Part shown: in pieces, positions 8,656 to 17,847 of the stretch
Numbering within the stretch: position 1 is the stretch's first letter
Layout of the letters: the number at the start of each line of letters is the position of its first letter
NCBI RefSeq assembly: GCF_021129215.1
Contig: NZ_JAJOLP010000001.1
Location: forward strand, 620,001 to 684,000
Source of the DNA: Agromyces sp. S2-1-8
GTDB lineage: Bacteria; Actinomycetota; Actinomycetes; Actinomycetales; Microbacteriaceae
Direction of reading: 5' to 3'
DNA: 64,000 bases
The notes under the pieces: generated by a model
What the model saw: only the letters and a program-made list of their open reading frames with translations
Told to the model about the DNA's origin: nothing
Databases searched by the model: none
Made by a program: the position numbers and the translations under genes

Positions 8656-9461
8656 GATGCGTGCAGCAGCACCTCGTCGAACGACTCGATGCGCCGCCAG
8701 CCGGCGGCGATCGCGGTCGGCGGAAGCACGTCGGCGGCAATGAGCTCGGGCATCTCGAGGCCGGTCAGCTCCGCGACATCCGCCACGGGAACCTGGAATG
8801 TGCGGAACGGGCCGAGCGGCGGCGCCCCGCCGACGACCGGCCGGGCCTCGCTCGTGTCGACGAGCGGCGCCTGGTCGACGATGAACGCGGTCGCGGCGAG
8901 CGCGCCACGGGCGTTCCAGGCGACGACCTTCCAGAACCGGAGCGGCACCCGGATGCCTCGGTACTCGGGGTCGCCGGCGGCGAGCACGGGCGCCGTGAAC
9001 ACGCTCAGCCGCTGCGCGGTCGCCTCTGCGTAGGCGAGCACGTGGTCTTCGAGGCCGAGCCAGAGCTCCTTCGACTGGTTGAAGCCCGACGCCTGCGGCG
9101 CCGCGTTCGTGTAGTGGAAGGTGTCGGCGTTCGCCCTCGCGGCGACGGCGCGCTCGCCCCACACCGGGTCGCGACGCCGCACGAGATGACCGCGATCGAA
9201 GTCGTTGTCGGCGTAGACCACGGGGCCCGCCTGCCAGTCGGCGGGCACCCGGTCGTCGAGTCGCCACTCGTCACCGCCTCGGTCGAGGTCGACGAGCGCC
9301 GCACCGTCGACGTTGACGCCCGTGACCCGTGCGAGCCGCCGCGCCGGGTCGAGCACGACCGCGAAGTGCACGTAGTCGAGTTCGACACACTCGGGGGCGC
9401 CCGGCCCGGCCACCCGCGGCATCGGCGCCGCCACCCCCAGGAACGTCGCGTCGAAACCCAT
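8643..9461 (-). CDS. DNA/RNA non-specific endonuclease (NUC family)
   Basis: 272 residues. The catalytic DRGH motif is at 89-92 (DFDRGHLVRR), with His92 as general base, and the downstream FHYTNAAPQ...FNQ supplies the metal-binding asparagine of the Serratia-nuclease/NucA fold. No signal peptide is visible; the N-terminus MGFDATFLGV is not clearly hydrophobic enough, so secretion is uncertain. Function would be sequence-independent cleavage of DNA and RNA. It stands alone between the hydroxylase and the GAP-family gene. Confidence 0.88.
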   Translation of the reverse strand: MGFDATFLGVAAPMPRVAGPGAPECVELDYVHFAVVLDPARRLARVTGVNVDGAALVDLDRGGDEWRLDDRVPADWQAGPVVYADNDFDRGHLVRRRDPVWGERAVAARANADTFHYTNAAPQASGFNQSKELWLGLEDHVLAYAEATAQRLSVFTAPVLAAGDPEYRGIRVPLRFWKVVAWNARGALAATAFIVDQAPLVDTSEARPVVGGAPPLGPFRTFQVPVADVAELTGLEMPELIAADVLPPTAIAAGWRRIESFDEVLLHASSVE

Positions 9462-9525
9462 GCCACGAGTCGACCACGACCGTCCGACAGCGTGCCGGCG
9501 ACGCGCGGCCGGCGCGCGATGGGGC

Positions 9526-10284
9526 TCAGTACCCGACCGTGCCGCCGAACAGGCCGAGCGCCACGACGGACTCGCGGGCGAGCAGGAAGCCGATGATGCC
9601 GACGATCCACCCGGTCAGGTCGGCGGCACTGCGTTCCATCCAGGCGCCGAAGCGTTCGAGCGGACGCTCGATCGCTCGCGCCGCCACGATGCGCAGCACG
9701 AGCAGCACGAGCGCAGGCAGCACCATGACGAGGCAGTACCCGGCGAGCACGAGCAGGCGCGCGCCCGCGTCGAAGTCGGAGGTCGAGAGCAGGCCGATGC
9801 CGATCAGGTAGGGCAGCATCGAGGCGACCTCGACCGCCGCGGCCGCGATCGCGAGCCCCATGAGCGGCAGCAGGCCGCCCTCGTCGCCCGACACGTCCGT
9901 CACGGCCCGCTCGCGCCAGCGCGAGAACCTGCCGGGGCCGCTGCGCTTGCGCTTGCCGCCGATGAAGAACGAGCCGACGAGCAGGCCGGCACCGACGACG
10001 AGCTGCCCCCAGAGGAACGCCGGCGTCGTCGTGATCGCCGCGAGCTGCGGCAGCGCCGCCCCGGCGACCGTGAGCAGCACGACCCCGACCAGCAGGTAGA
10101 AGCCGGCGACGGTCGCGAGGTACGCGAGGATGCGGCCGGGTCGGAGCCGGCCGGGGGCGAGGAGCAGCCAGGTCGGGATGAGGAGGGTGCCGAAGCTCGT
10201 CGAGTCGACGAGCGCGAGCAGCGCGAGTGCGCCGAGCAGCGCGGGGCCGGTGAGGGCGGCGGCGCTCAGGAGATCGAGGTCCAT
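9526..10284 (-). CDS. GAP-family (Sap-like) membrane protein
   Basis: 252 residues with about six hydrophobic segments, e.g. the N-terminal LLGALALLALVDSTSFGTLL and the C-terminal TGWIVGIIGFLLARESVVAL, and a basic cytoplasmic loop GGKRKRSGPGRFSRW. Pattern and length fit the actinobacterial GAP family, named for a protein addressing peptidoglycolipids; the function of this member is unknown. Divergent from the Na+/H+ antiporter, with 121 bases between starts. Confidence 0.75.
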   Translation of the reverse strand: MDLDLLSAAALTGPALLGALALLALVDSTSFGTLLIPTWLLLAPGRLRPGRILAYLATVAGFYLLVGVVLLTVAGAALPQLAAITTTPAFLWGQLVVGAGLLVGSFFIGGKRKRSGPGRFSRWRERAVTDVSGDEGGLLPLMGLAIAAAAVEVASMLPYLIGIGLLSTSDFDAGARLLVLAGYCLVMVLPALVLLVLRIVAARAIERPLERFGAWMERSAADLTGWIVGIIGFLLARESVVALGLFGGTVGY

Positions 10285-10405
10285 CGGCTCAAGGCTGCCG
10301 GATGCCTCGGCGCCGACGGATCCCCCGCGCGACGGATATCGCCGCCGACGAGGACCGGACGTCGGTTCGCTGCCCCTCGACCCTCTGCGGGGCCAGAATG
10401 GGCGG

Positions 10406-12271
10406 ATGGACCTGCTGCTGGCCGGAGTGCTCGCCCTGCTCGCCATCGCCGCCGCCACCGCGTTCGGGCCGAAGCTCGGGGTGGCGGCCCCGCTGCTGCT
10501 CACGCTCCTCGGCCTCGGCATCGGCCTGCTGCCGGTCGTGCCCGCCTTCGAGATCGACCCCGAGTGGATCCTCGCAGGCGTGCTGCCGCCGCTGCTCTAC
10601 TCGGCCGCCGTGTCGATGCCGACGATGGAGTTCCGCCGCGACTTCTCGACGATCGGCGGGCTGTCGGTCGTGCTCGTCGTCGTCACCTCGGTGCTGCTCG
10701 GCCTGCTGTTCGCGTGGCTCATCCCCGACCTCGGCATCGCCGGCGGCATCGCGCTCGGCGCGATCGTGAGCCCGACCGACGCGGTCGCGACCTCGATCGT
10801 GAAACGCCTCGGCGTCTCGCCGCGCGTCGTCGCCCTGCTCGAGGGCGAGAGCCTGCTCAACGACGCCTCGGCGCTCGTGCTGCTGCGCGCGTCGATCGCG
10901 GGCATCGCCGCCTCGGTGTCGCTGTGGTCGGTCGCCGGCTCGTTCGTCTACGCCGTCGTCGTGGCCGTCATCATCGGCGGGGCGGTCGGCTGGCTCAACC
11001 TGCGCGTCCGCGCCCGCGTCTCGAACCCGACGGTGAACACGGTGATCTCCTTCACGATGCCGTTCATCGCGTCGCTGCCGGCCGAGCGCCTGGGCGCCTC
11101 GGGACTCGTGGCCGCCGTGGTCGCCGGCATCGTGACGGGACGCGGGGCCGCGAAGTTCCTGAGCCCGCAGCACCGCCTCTCCGACGTGCAGAACTGGCGA
11201 ACGGTCGAGCTCGTGCTCGAGGGAGCGGTGTTCCTCGTCATGGGACTCGAGCTGACCGCGATCGTCGACGACGTCGAGGCATCCCATGCCGGTGCCTGGC
11301 ACGCGGCGGGGCTCGCGGCCATCGCGCTCGTGGCGACGGTGCTGATCAGGGCGGCCTACGTCGCCTCGCTGTTCGGCGGGCTCGCGAGGCGCGCGAAGCG
11401 TGCGGCGACCATCAAGTCGGTGCTCGACGACCGGGCCAGGGGCATCCCGTCGACGACGCCCGAGCTCGAGCGGCGGCGAGCCGAATACGAGGCGCGGCGC
11501 GCGAAGCGCCCACGCCGCGGCGACCCCGAGCCGACGCCCGCGCAGGCCGAACGGTTCCGTGCGATCTTCCGCCGCCGGGTCGCCGACATCGACTACTACC
11601 TCGACGAGCGGCTCGGATGGCGCGAGGGCACCATCGTCGTGTGGGCGGGCATGCGCGGCGTCGTCACGCTGGCCGCCGCGCAGACGCTGCCGTCCGACAC
11701 CCCGAGTCGGTCGCTGCTCGTGTTCATCGCCTTCCTCGTCGCGGTCGGTTCGCTGCTCGTGCAGGGCGGCACGCTGCCGTGGCTCGTGCGCTGGCTCGTG
11801 CCCCCACGCGACACGAGTGCCGACGCGGCCGAGCGGCGCGAACTGCGCGGGGTGCTGCGCCGAGCGGCGATGAGCGAACTCGCGGACTCCGACGACCCCG
11901 AACTGCGCGCGGTCGCCGAGAAGATGCGCGCGGCCTGGCAGCTGTCGATGGACGCGGGCACCGACGAGCCCGACGGCGCGGACGCGACGGACGCCGTCGA
12001 GGCTCGCGCGCCCTCGAGCGGCGACCGGCGTGAACTCGACACGGCCATGATCGCGACCGCGGCCGCGAGCGGCGCCGAGCCCGGCCGGACGGCCCCCAGG
12101 GTCGACCCCGAGCAGGTGCGCCGCCTGCGCGTGCGCATGATCGAGGCCGAGCGCGACGCCCTGCTCGACGCGCGCGACGAGGGTCGCTTCAGTGCCGCCG
12201 CGCTCAACGCCGCGCTCGAAGGACTCGACGCCGAGCAGATCAGCCTCGAGATCCGGGGCGTCGAAGGCTGA
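10406..12271 (+). CDS. Na+/H+ antiporter, CPA1/NhaP type
   Basis: 621 residues. The first ~390 form about 12 membrane helices with the family motifs GAIVSPTDAVATS and LLEGESLLNDASALV, which hold the conserved aspartates/asparagine of the cation site, and FLVMGLEL. A charged cytoplasmic insertion (~350-420) precedes GMRGVVTLAAAQTLP in a late helix. The last ~150 residues are a hydrophilic tail ending in a helical segment. Exchanges cytoplasmic Na+ for protons in pH and salt homeostasis. Start chosen as the ATG before the first hydrophobic helix. Confidence 0.93.
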   Translation: MDLLLAGVLALLAIAAATAFGPKLGVAAPLLLTLLGLGIGLLPVVPAFEIDPEWILAGVLPPLLYSAAVSMPTMEFRRDFSTIGGLSVVLVVVTSVLLGLLFAWLIPDLGIAGGIALGAIVSPTDAVATSIVKRLGVSPRVVALLEGESLLNDASALVLLRASIAGIAASVSLWSVAGSFVYAVVVAVIIGGAVGWLNLRVRARVSNPTVNTVISFTMPFIASLPAERLGASGLVAAVVAGIVTGRGAAKFLSPQHRLSDVQNWRTVELVLEGAVFLVMGLELTAIVDDVEASHAGAWHAAGLAAIALVATVLIRAAYVASLFGGLARRAKRAATIKSVLDDRARGIPSTTPELERRRAEYEARRAKRPRRGDPEPTPAQAERFRAIFRRRVADIDYYLDERLGWREGTIVVWAGMRGVVTLAAAQTLPSDTPSRSLLVFIAFLVAVGSLLVQGGTLPWLVRWLVPPRDTSADAAERRELRGVLRRAAMSELADSDDPELRAVAEKMRAAWQLSMDAGTDEPDGADATDAVEARAPSSGDRRELDTAMIATAAASGAEPGRTAPRVDPEQVRRLRVRMIEAERDALLDARDEGRFSAAALNAALEGLDAEQISLEIRGVEG

Positions 12272-12296
12272 CCCTCGCCCCGACCGCCTGCGCGGT

Positions 12297-12728
12297 TCAG
12301 CGATCGGCGGCCGCCCCGGGCGGCAGTTCGAACGCCCGGCCCTGGATGTCGCGGGGGCTGATCCGCACCCAGCGATCCTTCCGGCCTGGCGCCCACGTCG
12401 TGATGCCGAGGCGCTCGGCGGCGTCGATCTCACGTTCCTGTTCGAGTCGTGCAGCGCGCCCCTTCACGACCACGCTGAACGCCTCGCCGCCGTCGACGCC
12501 GTCCACCTCGAACAGGACGTCCCGCTCCACGGTCATCGCGAGCAGCTTCGTGCCGGGTGCGGTGCGGAACACGATGCTGTGCCGATCCACGCCGTGGTTC
12601 ACGGGGAACAGGTCCATCTCGCCGCCGGCGTACGTGCCGACCCGGCCGTACGGCGCCTGCTCGATCCGCTCCCAGCACTCGGCCGACCGCATCTCCCGCA
12701 TCGGCGGGCGCTCGTCGTCGTCGGTCAT
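12297..12728 (-). CDS. Pyridoxamine 5'-phosphate oxidase-family (PPOX) protein
   Basis: 143 residues with the split-barrel flavin/deazaflavin fold seen in small actinobacterial PPOX proteins: CWERIEQAPYGRVGTYAGGEMDLFPVNHGVD near the N-terminus, then FRTAPGTKLLAMT and VVVKGRAA. The cofactor (FMN, F420 or heme) cannot be read from sequence. Converges with the antiporter with 25 bases between stops. A purine-rich GGGAGGGACGGAG site precedes the start. Confidence 0.85.
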   Translation of the reverse strand: MTDDDERPPMREMRSAECWERIEQAPYGRVGTYAGGEMDLFPVNHGVDRHSIVFRTAPGTKLLAMTVERDVLFEVDGVDGGEAFSVVVKGRAARLEQEREIDAAERLGITTWAPGRKDRWVRISPRDIQGRAFELPPGAAADR

Positions 12729-12785
12729 CTCCGTCCCTCCCTCCCCGCCGAAGCGGACGCCCGGCAGAGCCTGCGGCCTGTCTAC

Positions 12786-12816
12786 CGCTGCGTGCGACCG
12801 CCGTCAACACGCAGCG
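12786..12816. promoter_or_regulatory. Inverted repeat upstream of the PPOX gene
   Basis: Arms CGCTGCGTG (12786-12794) and CACGCAGCG (12808-12816) are perfectly complementary over 9 bases with a 13-base spacer. They lie about 60 bases upstream of the PPOX start, a position suited to an operator. No regulator gene is adjacent, so this is tentative. Confidence 0.3.
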
Positions 12817-12928
12817 CCGTGACCGGCATGGCTGCGGGAACGTTGGCGCGAACCCGCGTCATGATCGGCGTCGCGGTGCATCTCTTCGGGTAGAGCCATC
12901 AGTTCTGCCGTCAGGAAGGGGAAGCGCC

Positions 12929-13192
12929 ATGGCCCACCACCTCGAGTTCGTGTTCGGACCGCTCGGCGAGGAGACCCGCCTGGCCTGCTCCTGCCCGCGG
13001 GGCGCCAACCACCTGCGCCCGAACTCCGAGTCGCGCATCGCCGACGAGTTCGACGGCCGACTGGTGGCTGCGGCGGCCGCCGCCACCGTACCGCCGCGCG
13101 CCCAGCGCGTGCGGGCGCGTCGGCACGGGCAGCACCGGTCGCGCTTCACCTTCGCCGCAGCGTCCGCCCCGCGCGCGCGACACGCCGCCTGA
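12929..13192 (+). CDS. Small hypothetical protein
   Basis: 87 residues, not recognised. A good AGGAAGGGG ribosome site lies upstream of the ATG. The N-terminal part MAHHLEFVFGPLGEETRLACSC looks like a folded start with a CxC pair and is followed by PRGANHLRPNSESRIADEFDG; the last ~40 residues are Ala/Arg-rich and of low complexity. Antisense reading of this stretch is also open, as usual at this GC content. Presence of the ribosome site and a gap of adequate size argue for a real gene. Confidence 0.45.
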   Translation: MAHHLEFVFGPLGEETRLACSCPRGANHLRPNSESRIADEFDGRLVAAAAAATVPPRAQRVRARRHGQHRSRFTFAAASAPRARHAA

Positions 13193-13350
13193 CGCCCGAC
13201 CGCGGCGGCGAGGCATCCGCCCTCGTGCGCCTGCCGCACCCCCGACACGCTCGCGCACCCGCCCGGGCCGCGCGTATCGTGTGACCCAGCCGACCGTGAC
13301 GATGCCGTCCCGGCATCGATCGCGACCGTCTCGGCGGAGGGGGAACCGCG

Positions 13351-14937
13351 ATGACGACCCAGCACGATCACATCCCGGATCACGATCCGGTCGACGACCT
13401 CGAGAACACGCGGGAGCGCATCGGCGACGAGATGCTCGCCGTGCAGGACTTCTCGAACGAGGAGCACGGCTACCACAAGAGCCTCAAACCCCGGCAGATC
13501 CAGATGATCGCGATCGGCGGCGCGATCGGCACGGGCCTCTTCATGGGCGCCGGCGGGCGGCTCAACAGCTCGGGCCCGTCGCTCCTGATCGTCTATGCGA
13601 TCTGCGGGTTCTTCGCCTTCCTGATCCTGCGCGCGCTCGGCGAGCTCGTGCTGCACCGACCCTCGTCGGGCTCGTTCGTCTCGTACGCGCGCGAGTTCTA
13701 CGGCGAGAAGATGGCGTACACCGCGGGCTGGCTCTACTTCCTGAACTGGGCGTTCACCTCGATCGTGGATGTCACGGCCGCAGCCCTCTACGTGAAGTTC
13801 TGGGGCCAGTACTTCCCGGCGCTCGAGGCGATCCCGCAGTGGGTGATCGCCCTCGTCGCGCTCATCGTGGTGCTCTCGCTCAACCTCGTCTCGGTGAAGA
13901 TGTTCGGCGAGATGGAGTTCTGGTTCGCGCTCATCAAGGTCGCCGCGCTCATCGCGTTCCTCGTCATCGGCGTCATCTTCATCGTCTTCATCGGGCAGAC
14001 CGACGTCGGCCCGACCGGGTTCAGCGTGATCGCCGACAACGGCGGGTGGTTCCCGACGGGCATCATCCCGCCGATCCTCGCGATCTCGGGCGTCGTGTTC
14101 GCCTACGCGGCGATCGAGCTCGTCGGCACCGCCGCCGGTGAGACCGCCGAGCCGCGCAAGATCATGCCGAAGGCGGTCAACACGGTCGTGCTCCGCATCG
14201 CGGTGTTCTACCTCGGCTCGATCCTGCTGCTCTCGCTGCTGCTGCCGTACACCGTGTACCAGGCCGACGAGTCGCCGTTCGTGACGTTCTTCTCGCACAT
14301 CGGATCGCCGGAGGCGGGCGCGGTCTCTGCGTCGGTGATGAACTTCGTCGTGCTCACCGCGGCGCTGTCGTCGCTCAACGCCGGCCTGTACTCGACCGGG
14401 CGCATCCTGCGGTCGATGGCGGTCAACGGCTCGGCGCCCCGTTTCACGGAGCGCATGAGCAAGAGCGGCGTGCCCTACGGCGGCATCCTGCTCACCGCGG
14501 TCATCACGCTGTTCGGCGTCGGGCTCAACGCGCTCGTGCCGTCGGAGGCGTTCGAGATCGTGCTCGAGGTCGCGGCGGTCGGCATCATCGGAGGTTGGGC
14601 GACGATCATCCTCTGCCAGATGAAGCTCGCGAAGTGGGCGAAGGAGGGGCGTCTCGAGCGGCCGTCGTTCCGGCTGTGGGGCGCCCCCTGGACCGGGTAC
14701 CTCACGCTCGCGTTCCTCGCGTTCGTGCTCGTCACGATGGCGTTCTCGCCGACCGGGCGATGGGTGCTGATCTGCAGCCTCGCGCTCATCCCGCTGCTGG
14801 TCATCGGCTGGTTCGCCTTCCGAAAGCGCATCGCCGAGGCGGCGCTCGAGCGCGAGGGGCACACGGGGGCGTTCCCGGTCGTCGCCGAGCGGCCGGCCGT
14901 CGACAACCCGCCGAGGTTCGGCAGCAAGGACGAGTAG
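13351..14937 (+). CDS. Amino-acid permease (APC family, AnsP/GabP-like)
   Basis: 528 residues: an acidic 45-residue cytoplasmic N-terminus and 12 membrane helices. The APC signature starts at [21 protein letters not shown], followed by [35 protein letters not shown] and the conserved [13 protein letters not shown] loop place it in the AAT subfamily (asparagine, D-serine/glycine or GABA permeases). Substrate undetermined. GGAGGGGGAACCGCG precedes the ATG. Converges with the two-flavin fusion gene, with only two bases between the stops. Confidence 0.92.
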   Translation: MTTQHDHIPDHDPVDDLENTRERIGDEMLAVQDFSNEEHGYHKSLKPRQIQMIAIGGAIGTGLFMGAGGRLNSSGPSLLIVYAICGFFAFLILRALGELVLHRPSSGSFVSYAREFYGEKMAYTAGWLYFLNWAFTSIVDVTAAALYVKFWGQYFPALEAIPQWVIALVALIVVLSLNLVSVKMFGEMEFWFALIKVAALIAFLVIGVIFIVFIGQTDVGPTGFSVIADNGGWFPTGIIPPILAISGVVFAYAAIELVGTAAGETAEPRKIMPKAVNTVVLRIAVFYLGSILLLSLLLPYTVYQADESPFVTFFSHIGSPEAGAVSASVMNFVVLTAALSSLNAGLYSTGRILRSMAVNGSAPRFTERMSKSGVPYGGILLTAVITLFGVGLNALVPSEAFEIVLEVAAVGIIGGWATIILCQMKLAKWAKEGRLERPSFRLWGAPWTGYLTLAFLAFVLVTMAFSPTGRWVLICSLALIPLLVIGWFAFRKRIAEAALEREGHTGAFPVVAERPAVDNPPRFGSKDE

Positions 14938-14939
14938 GC

Positions 14940-17240
14940 CTACACCCCGACCTCGGTCGCGACGCTCGCGTTGTCCCTGAACAGGTTGCCCGGGTCGACC
15001 TCGGCCTTGATGCGGCGCAGCCGCTCGAGCGTCGCGGGCGGGAAGGCGGCGGCGAGCTGCGCCGGCCCGACCTCGGTCTCGAAGCTCAGGTAGGCGCCCG
15101 ACATGTGCGGGGCGAGCAACTCGTCCCAGGTCTCCGAAGTCCGGCGAGCGCGGGTCCCCATCGCGACGACCGAGAACTCGGCGTCGCGGTGGGCGTAGGC
15201 CGTGACATCCGCCGGCACGTCGTGCACCGCACCGCCGGCGGCCCGCACCTGGAAGAAGTAGCTCGCCCCCGTCTCGAGGAACCGCGCGACGTCGCGGGCG
15301 AACTCGGGCGTGAAGCGCCCGATGAGCCCCGTACGCGAGAGCGGCTCGCCCTCGGCGCTGTGGCTGCCGTCGCCCGCGTTCGAGATGATCGCGCGGTAGC
15401 TCGTGAGCCGCACGTCCTGACCGATGAGTGGGGCGGCGTCGGCGATCGGCTGCAGCCGGGCGAGCACGCTGTCGGCGTCGTCGGAGTCGACGACCGTCAT
15501 CACGTGCGCGATCGGCGGCCTGCCGCCGCCCGCGGGCTGCACGAGCAGGAAGCTCGTCAGGTCGCGCGGCGCGTCGACGACCCAGTCGCTCCACGCGAGG
15601 AGGAATGCCTCCGTGTCGCTCGCGTCGAAGGTGAGCTGCGCGAACGCGACCGTGCCGACCTCGTCGACCTCGAACTCGAAGGCCGTCGCGATGCCGATGT
15701 TCGCACCCGCGCCGCGCACGGCCCAGAACAGGTCGGGCCGTTCGTCGGCGCTCGCGCGCACGACGCTGCCGTCGGCGAGCACGAGTTCGACCGCGCGCAG
15801 GTGGTCGATCGTGAGGCCGTGCTCGCGTACGAGCCAGCCGATGCCGCCGGCCGTCGCGAGTCCGCCGACGCCGACCCCGCCGTAGTCGCCCGAGCTCAGC
15901 GCCCAGCCGTGCGGTTCGAGGGCGGCGGCGACGTCCTTCCAGCGGGCGCCCGGTTCGATGCGCACCAGCCGGGATGCCTCGTCGAGCACGTCGATCGCGC
16001 GCATGCGCGAGAGGTCGATGACGATGCCGCCGTCGTTCGTCGAGCGGCCGCTGATGCCGTGCCCGGCACTGCGGATGCCGAGCGGCACGTCGGGGTTCGC
16101 GCGTGCGAACGCGACCGCGTCGACGACCTCGGCGGTCGTGGTCGGCTGCAGCACGAGTCCGGGGTCGCCGCCGCGCAGGTAGGTCGAGCGCACGCGCGCG
16201 AACCTCGCGTCGCCCGGTTCGATCGCGGATGCCGCGAGCGAGGCGGGCACGGCGTCGTAGTCGATCCCGTCGCGGCGCTTCGCGAGCGACGCGGTCGAGC
16301 GGATCACGGCGGCCGAGGCATCCGGCCCGAGCTCCCGCTCGACCGCCTCGCGCAGGGCGGGCGCGACCTCCTCGATGAAGCGCTGCATGCTCGTCGGGTC
16401 GTCGCCCGCGAGGATGAACGTGTCGGCCCCGTCGTCGACGACGAAAGGCAGCAGCTGCTCGACCCAGTCGGCGGGCGCGCCCTCGATCGCGCCGCCGCGG
16501 CGCCGTACGTCGACCCCGCCTCCCGCGCCGTTCGTGAACCGCCCGGCGACGTTGATGAGCCGGCGGATCTCGGCCGGGTTGCGCCCGGCCTTCAGTGCGG
16601 CCTCGTCGATGCGTGCGGCGCCGTCGGCGTAGTCACCGGGCTGCAGGTACGCGAGCGAGGGCAGCCAGCCGTCGCCCGCGCGGCCGATGAGGCGCAGCAT
16701 GCGGGGCTTGAGCGCGCCGATCCAGATGGGGATGTCGTGCGCCGGCGCCGGCCCGCGCTTCGCGCCGTCGACGTGGTAGTACTCGCCCGGCACGGTGAAA
16801 CGGTCGCGGTTGCCGGCGTCCCAGGTGCCGCGGATGATGCGGATCGCCTCGTCGAGTGCCTCGACCGCCTGGCCGGGCGTGAGTCGGCGACCGCCGATCG
16901 CGGCGATCGCGTCCCAGAAGCCGCCCGCGCCGAGGGCGAGCTCGAAGCGGCCGCCGCTCAGCAGGTCGAGGCTGGCCGAGGCGCGGGCGAGCACGGCGGG
17001 CTCGCGCTGGAGCGGCACGTTGAGCACGTTGCCGGCGACGTGGATGCGGCTCGTGCGCGCGGCGACCCAACTCATGAGCGTCCACGTGTCGTGGAACGCC
17101 GGCTGGTACGGGTGGTCCTGGAAGGTCACGAGGTCGTAGCCGAGCGTCTCGCTGAGCTCGGCGAGCCGCACCGCCTGCTGCGGCGGGTCGTTGACGGGCG
17201 TGACGAAGGTGCCGAACTGCAGTTCGCGTCCGTAGTGCAT
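14940..17240 (-). CDS. Fusion: luciferase-like oxidoreductase + FAD-linked (BBE-type) oxidase
   Basis: 766 residues with two flavoenzyme modules. Residues ~1-300 form a luciferase-like (LLM) TIM barrel: MHYGRELQFGTFVTP, LGYDLVTFQDHPYQPAF, ELALGAGGFWDAI and IPIWIGALKPRMLRLIGRAGDGW. Residues ~345-766 form an FAD_binding_4/berberine-bridge unit: QPTTTAEVVDAVAFAR, then RSAGHGISG, whose His394 sits where BBE enzymes bind FAD covalently, and a C-terminal RIKAEVDPGNLFRDN. No stop or frameshift separates them. The start at 17240 follows CGGAGCACC. Divergent from an HxlR regulator. Substrate unknown; two oxidative steps on one compound are plausible. Confidence 0.9.
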   Translation of the reverse strand: MHYGRELQFGTFVTPVNDPPQQAVRLAELSETLGYDLVTFQDHPYQPAFHDTWTLMSWVAARTSRIHVAGNVLNVPLQREPAVLARASASLDLLSGGRFELALGAGGFWDAIAAIGGRRLTPGQAVEALDEAIRIIRGTWDAGNRDRFTVPGEYYHVDGAKRGPAPAHDIPIWIGALKPRMLRLIGRAGDGWLPSLAYLQPGDYADGAARIDEAALKAGRNPAEIRRLINVAGRFTNGAGGGVDVRRRGGAIEGAPADWVEQLLPFVVDDGADTFILAGDDPTSMQRFIEEVAPALREAVERELGPDASAAVIRSTASLAKRRDGIDYDAVPASLAASAIEPGDARFARVRSTYLRGGDPGLVLQPTTTAEVVDAVAFARANPDVPLGIRSAGHGISGRSTNDGGIVIDLSRMRAIDVLDEASRLVRIEPGARWKDVAAALEPHGWALSSGDYGGVGVGGLATAGGIGWLVREHGLTIDHLRAVELVLADGSVVRASADERPDLFWAVRGAGANIGIATAFEFEVDEVGTVAFAQLTFDASDTEAFLLAWSDWVVDAPRDLTSFLLVQPAGGGRPPIAHVMTVVDSDDADSVLARLQPIADAAPLIGQDVRLTSYRAIISNAGDGSHSAEGEPLSRTGLIGRFTPEFARDVARFLETGASYFFQVRAAGGAVHDVPADVTAYAHRDAEFSVVAMGTRARRTSETWDELLAPHMSGAYLSFETEVGPAQLAAAFPPATLERLRRIKAEVDPGNLFRDNASVATEVGV

Positions 17241-17307
17241 GGTGCTCCGTTCCAGCGGGGGTCGGGTTTCCATCATTCCGGGATGCCGCGACCCGCGCAC
17301 ACAGCAG

Positions 17308-17330
17308 GTAAGCTGCTTACTCGAAGTAAG
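17308..17330. promoter_or_regulatory. Overlapping palindromes, probable HxlR operator
   Basis: GTAAGC-T-GCTTAC (17308-17320) overlaps CTTAC-TCGAA-GTAAG (17316-17330), both with perfect arms. They lie in the 106-base divergent region, 16 bases before the hxlR-type start. Autoregulation and control of the fusion enzyme are inferred. Confidence 0.6.
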
Positions 17331-17346
17331 TGAAGGAGCGGCGCAC

Positions 17347-17781
17347 ATGGAGTATTCCCGCGAGGCCGAGGGCGGCTCGGCCGGGCGTTCGGCCGACGAG
17401 CTCGGCGCGCGCCGCTCGGCGCGCCTGCGCGAGCTCGGGCACATCGACGACGAGGCGTGCCGCCGGTTCACCGGCGCGATCGAGTTCGCGGGCCGCAAGT
17501 GGAACGCCGCGATCCTGCTCGCGGGAGTGCGCGGCGCGCGGCGCTTCAGCGAGTACCGCGACACCGTGCACGGCATCTCCGACCGGGTGCTCACCGCACG
17601 ACTGCGAGAGCTCGAGGCCGACGGGCTGATCGAGCGGCACGTGCGCCCGACGACCCCCGTCACGATCCACTACACGCCGAGCACCCGCGCACTCCAACTC
17701 ATGGAACTGCTGCAGCCCCTCGTCGAATGGCAGCGCGCCGACGACCGGGCCACGCGAGTCACGGGCGCAGAATCCCTCTGA
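17347..17781 (+). CDS. HxlR-family winged-helix regulator
   Basis: 144 residues. The HxlR core is clear: FAGRKWNAAILLAGVRGARRFSEYRDTVHGISDRVLTARLRELEADGLIERHV, with a beta-wing VTIHYTPSTRALQLMELLQPL. Regulators of this family often answer to aldehydes, quinones or disulfide stress. AAGGAG precedes the ATG. Divergent from the LLM-FAD fusion gene, with palindromes in between. Confidence 0.9.
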   Translation: MEYSREAEGGSAGRSADELGARRSARLRELGHIDDEACRRFTGAIEFAGRKWNAAILLAGVRGARRFSEYRDTVHGISDRVLTARLRELEADGLIERHVRPTTPVTIHYTPSTRALQLMELLQPLVEWQRADDRATRVTGAESL

Positions 17782-17847
17782 GCCATCCGTTCGACGAATG
17801 CGAGCCCGCCGAGACCGACATCGCGCGAGGCGACCGCGTCCGACAGG

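Noticed and set aside
5400..9596. Plus-strand open frame of about 1400 codons
   Set aside because: Antisense to the MFS transporter, hydroxylase and nuclease genes; Arg/Asp/Pro/His-rich translation without domains. A common artefact of high GC content.
12859..15594. Minus-strand open frame of about 910 codons
   Set aside because: Lies opposite the amino-acid permease, which has clear helices and motifs; the translation is low-complexity Arg/Asp/Glu.
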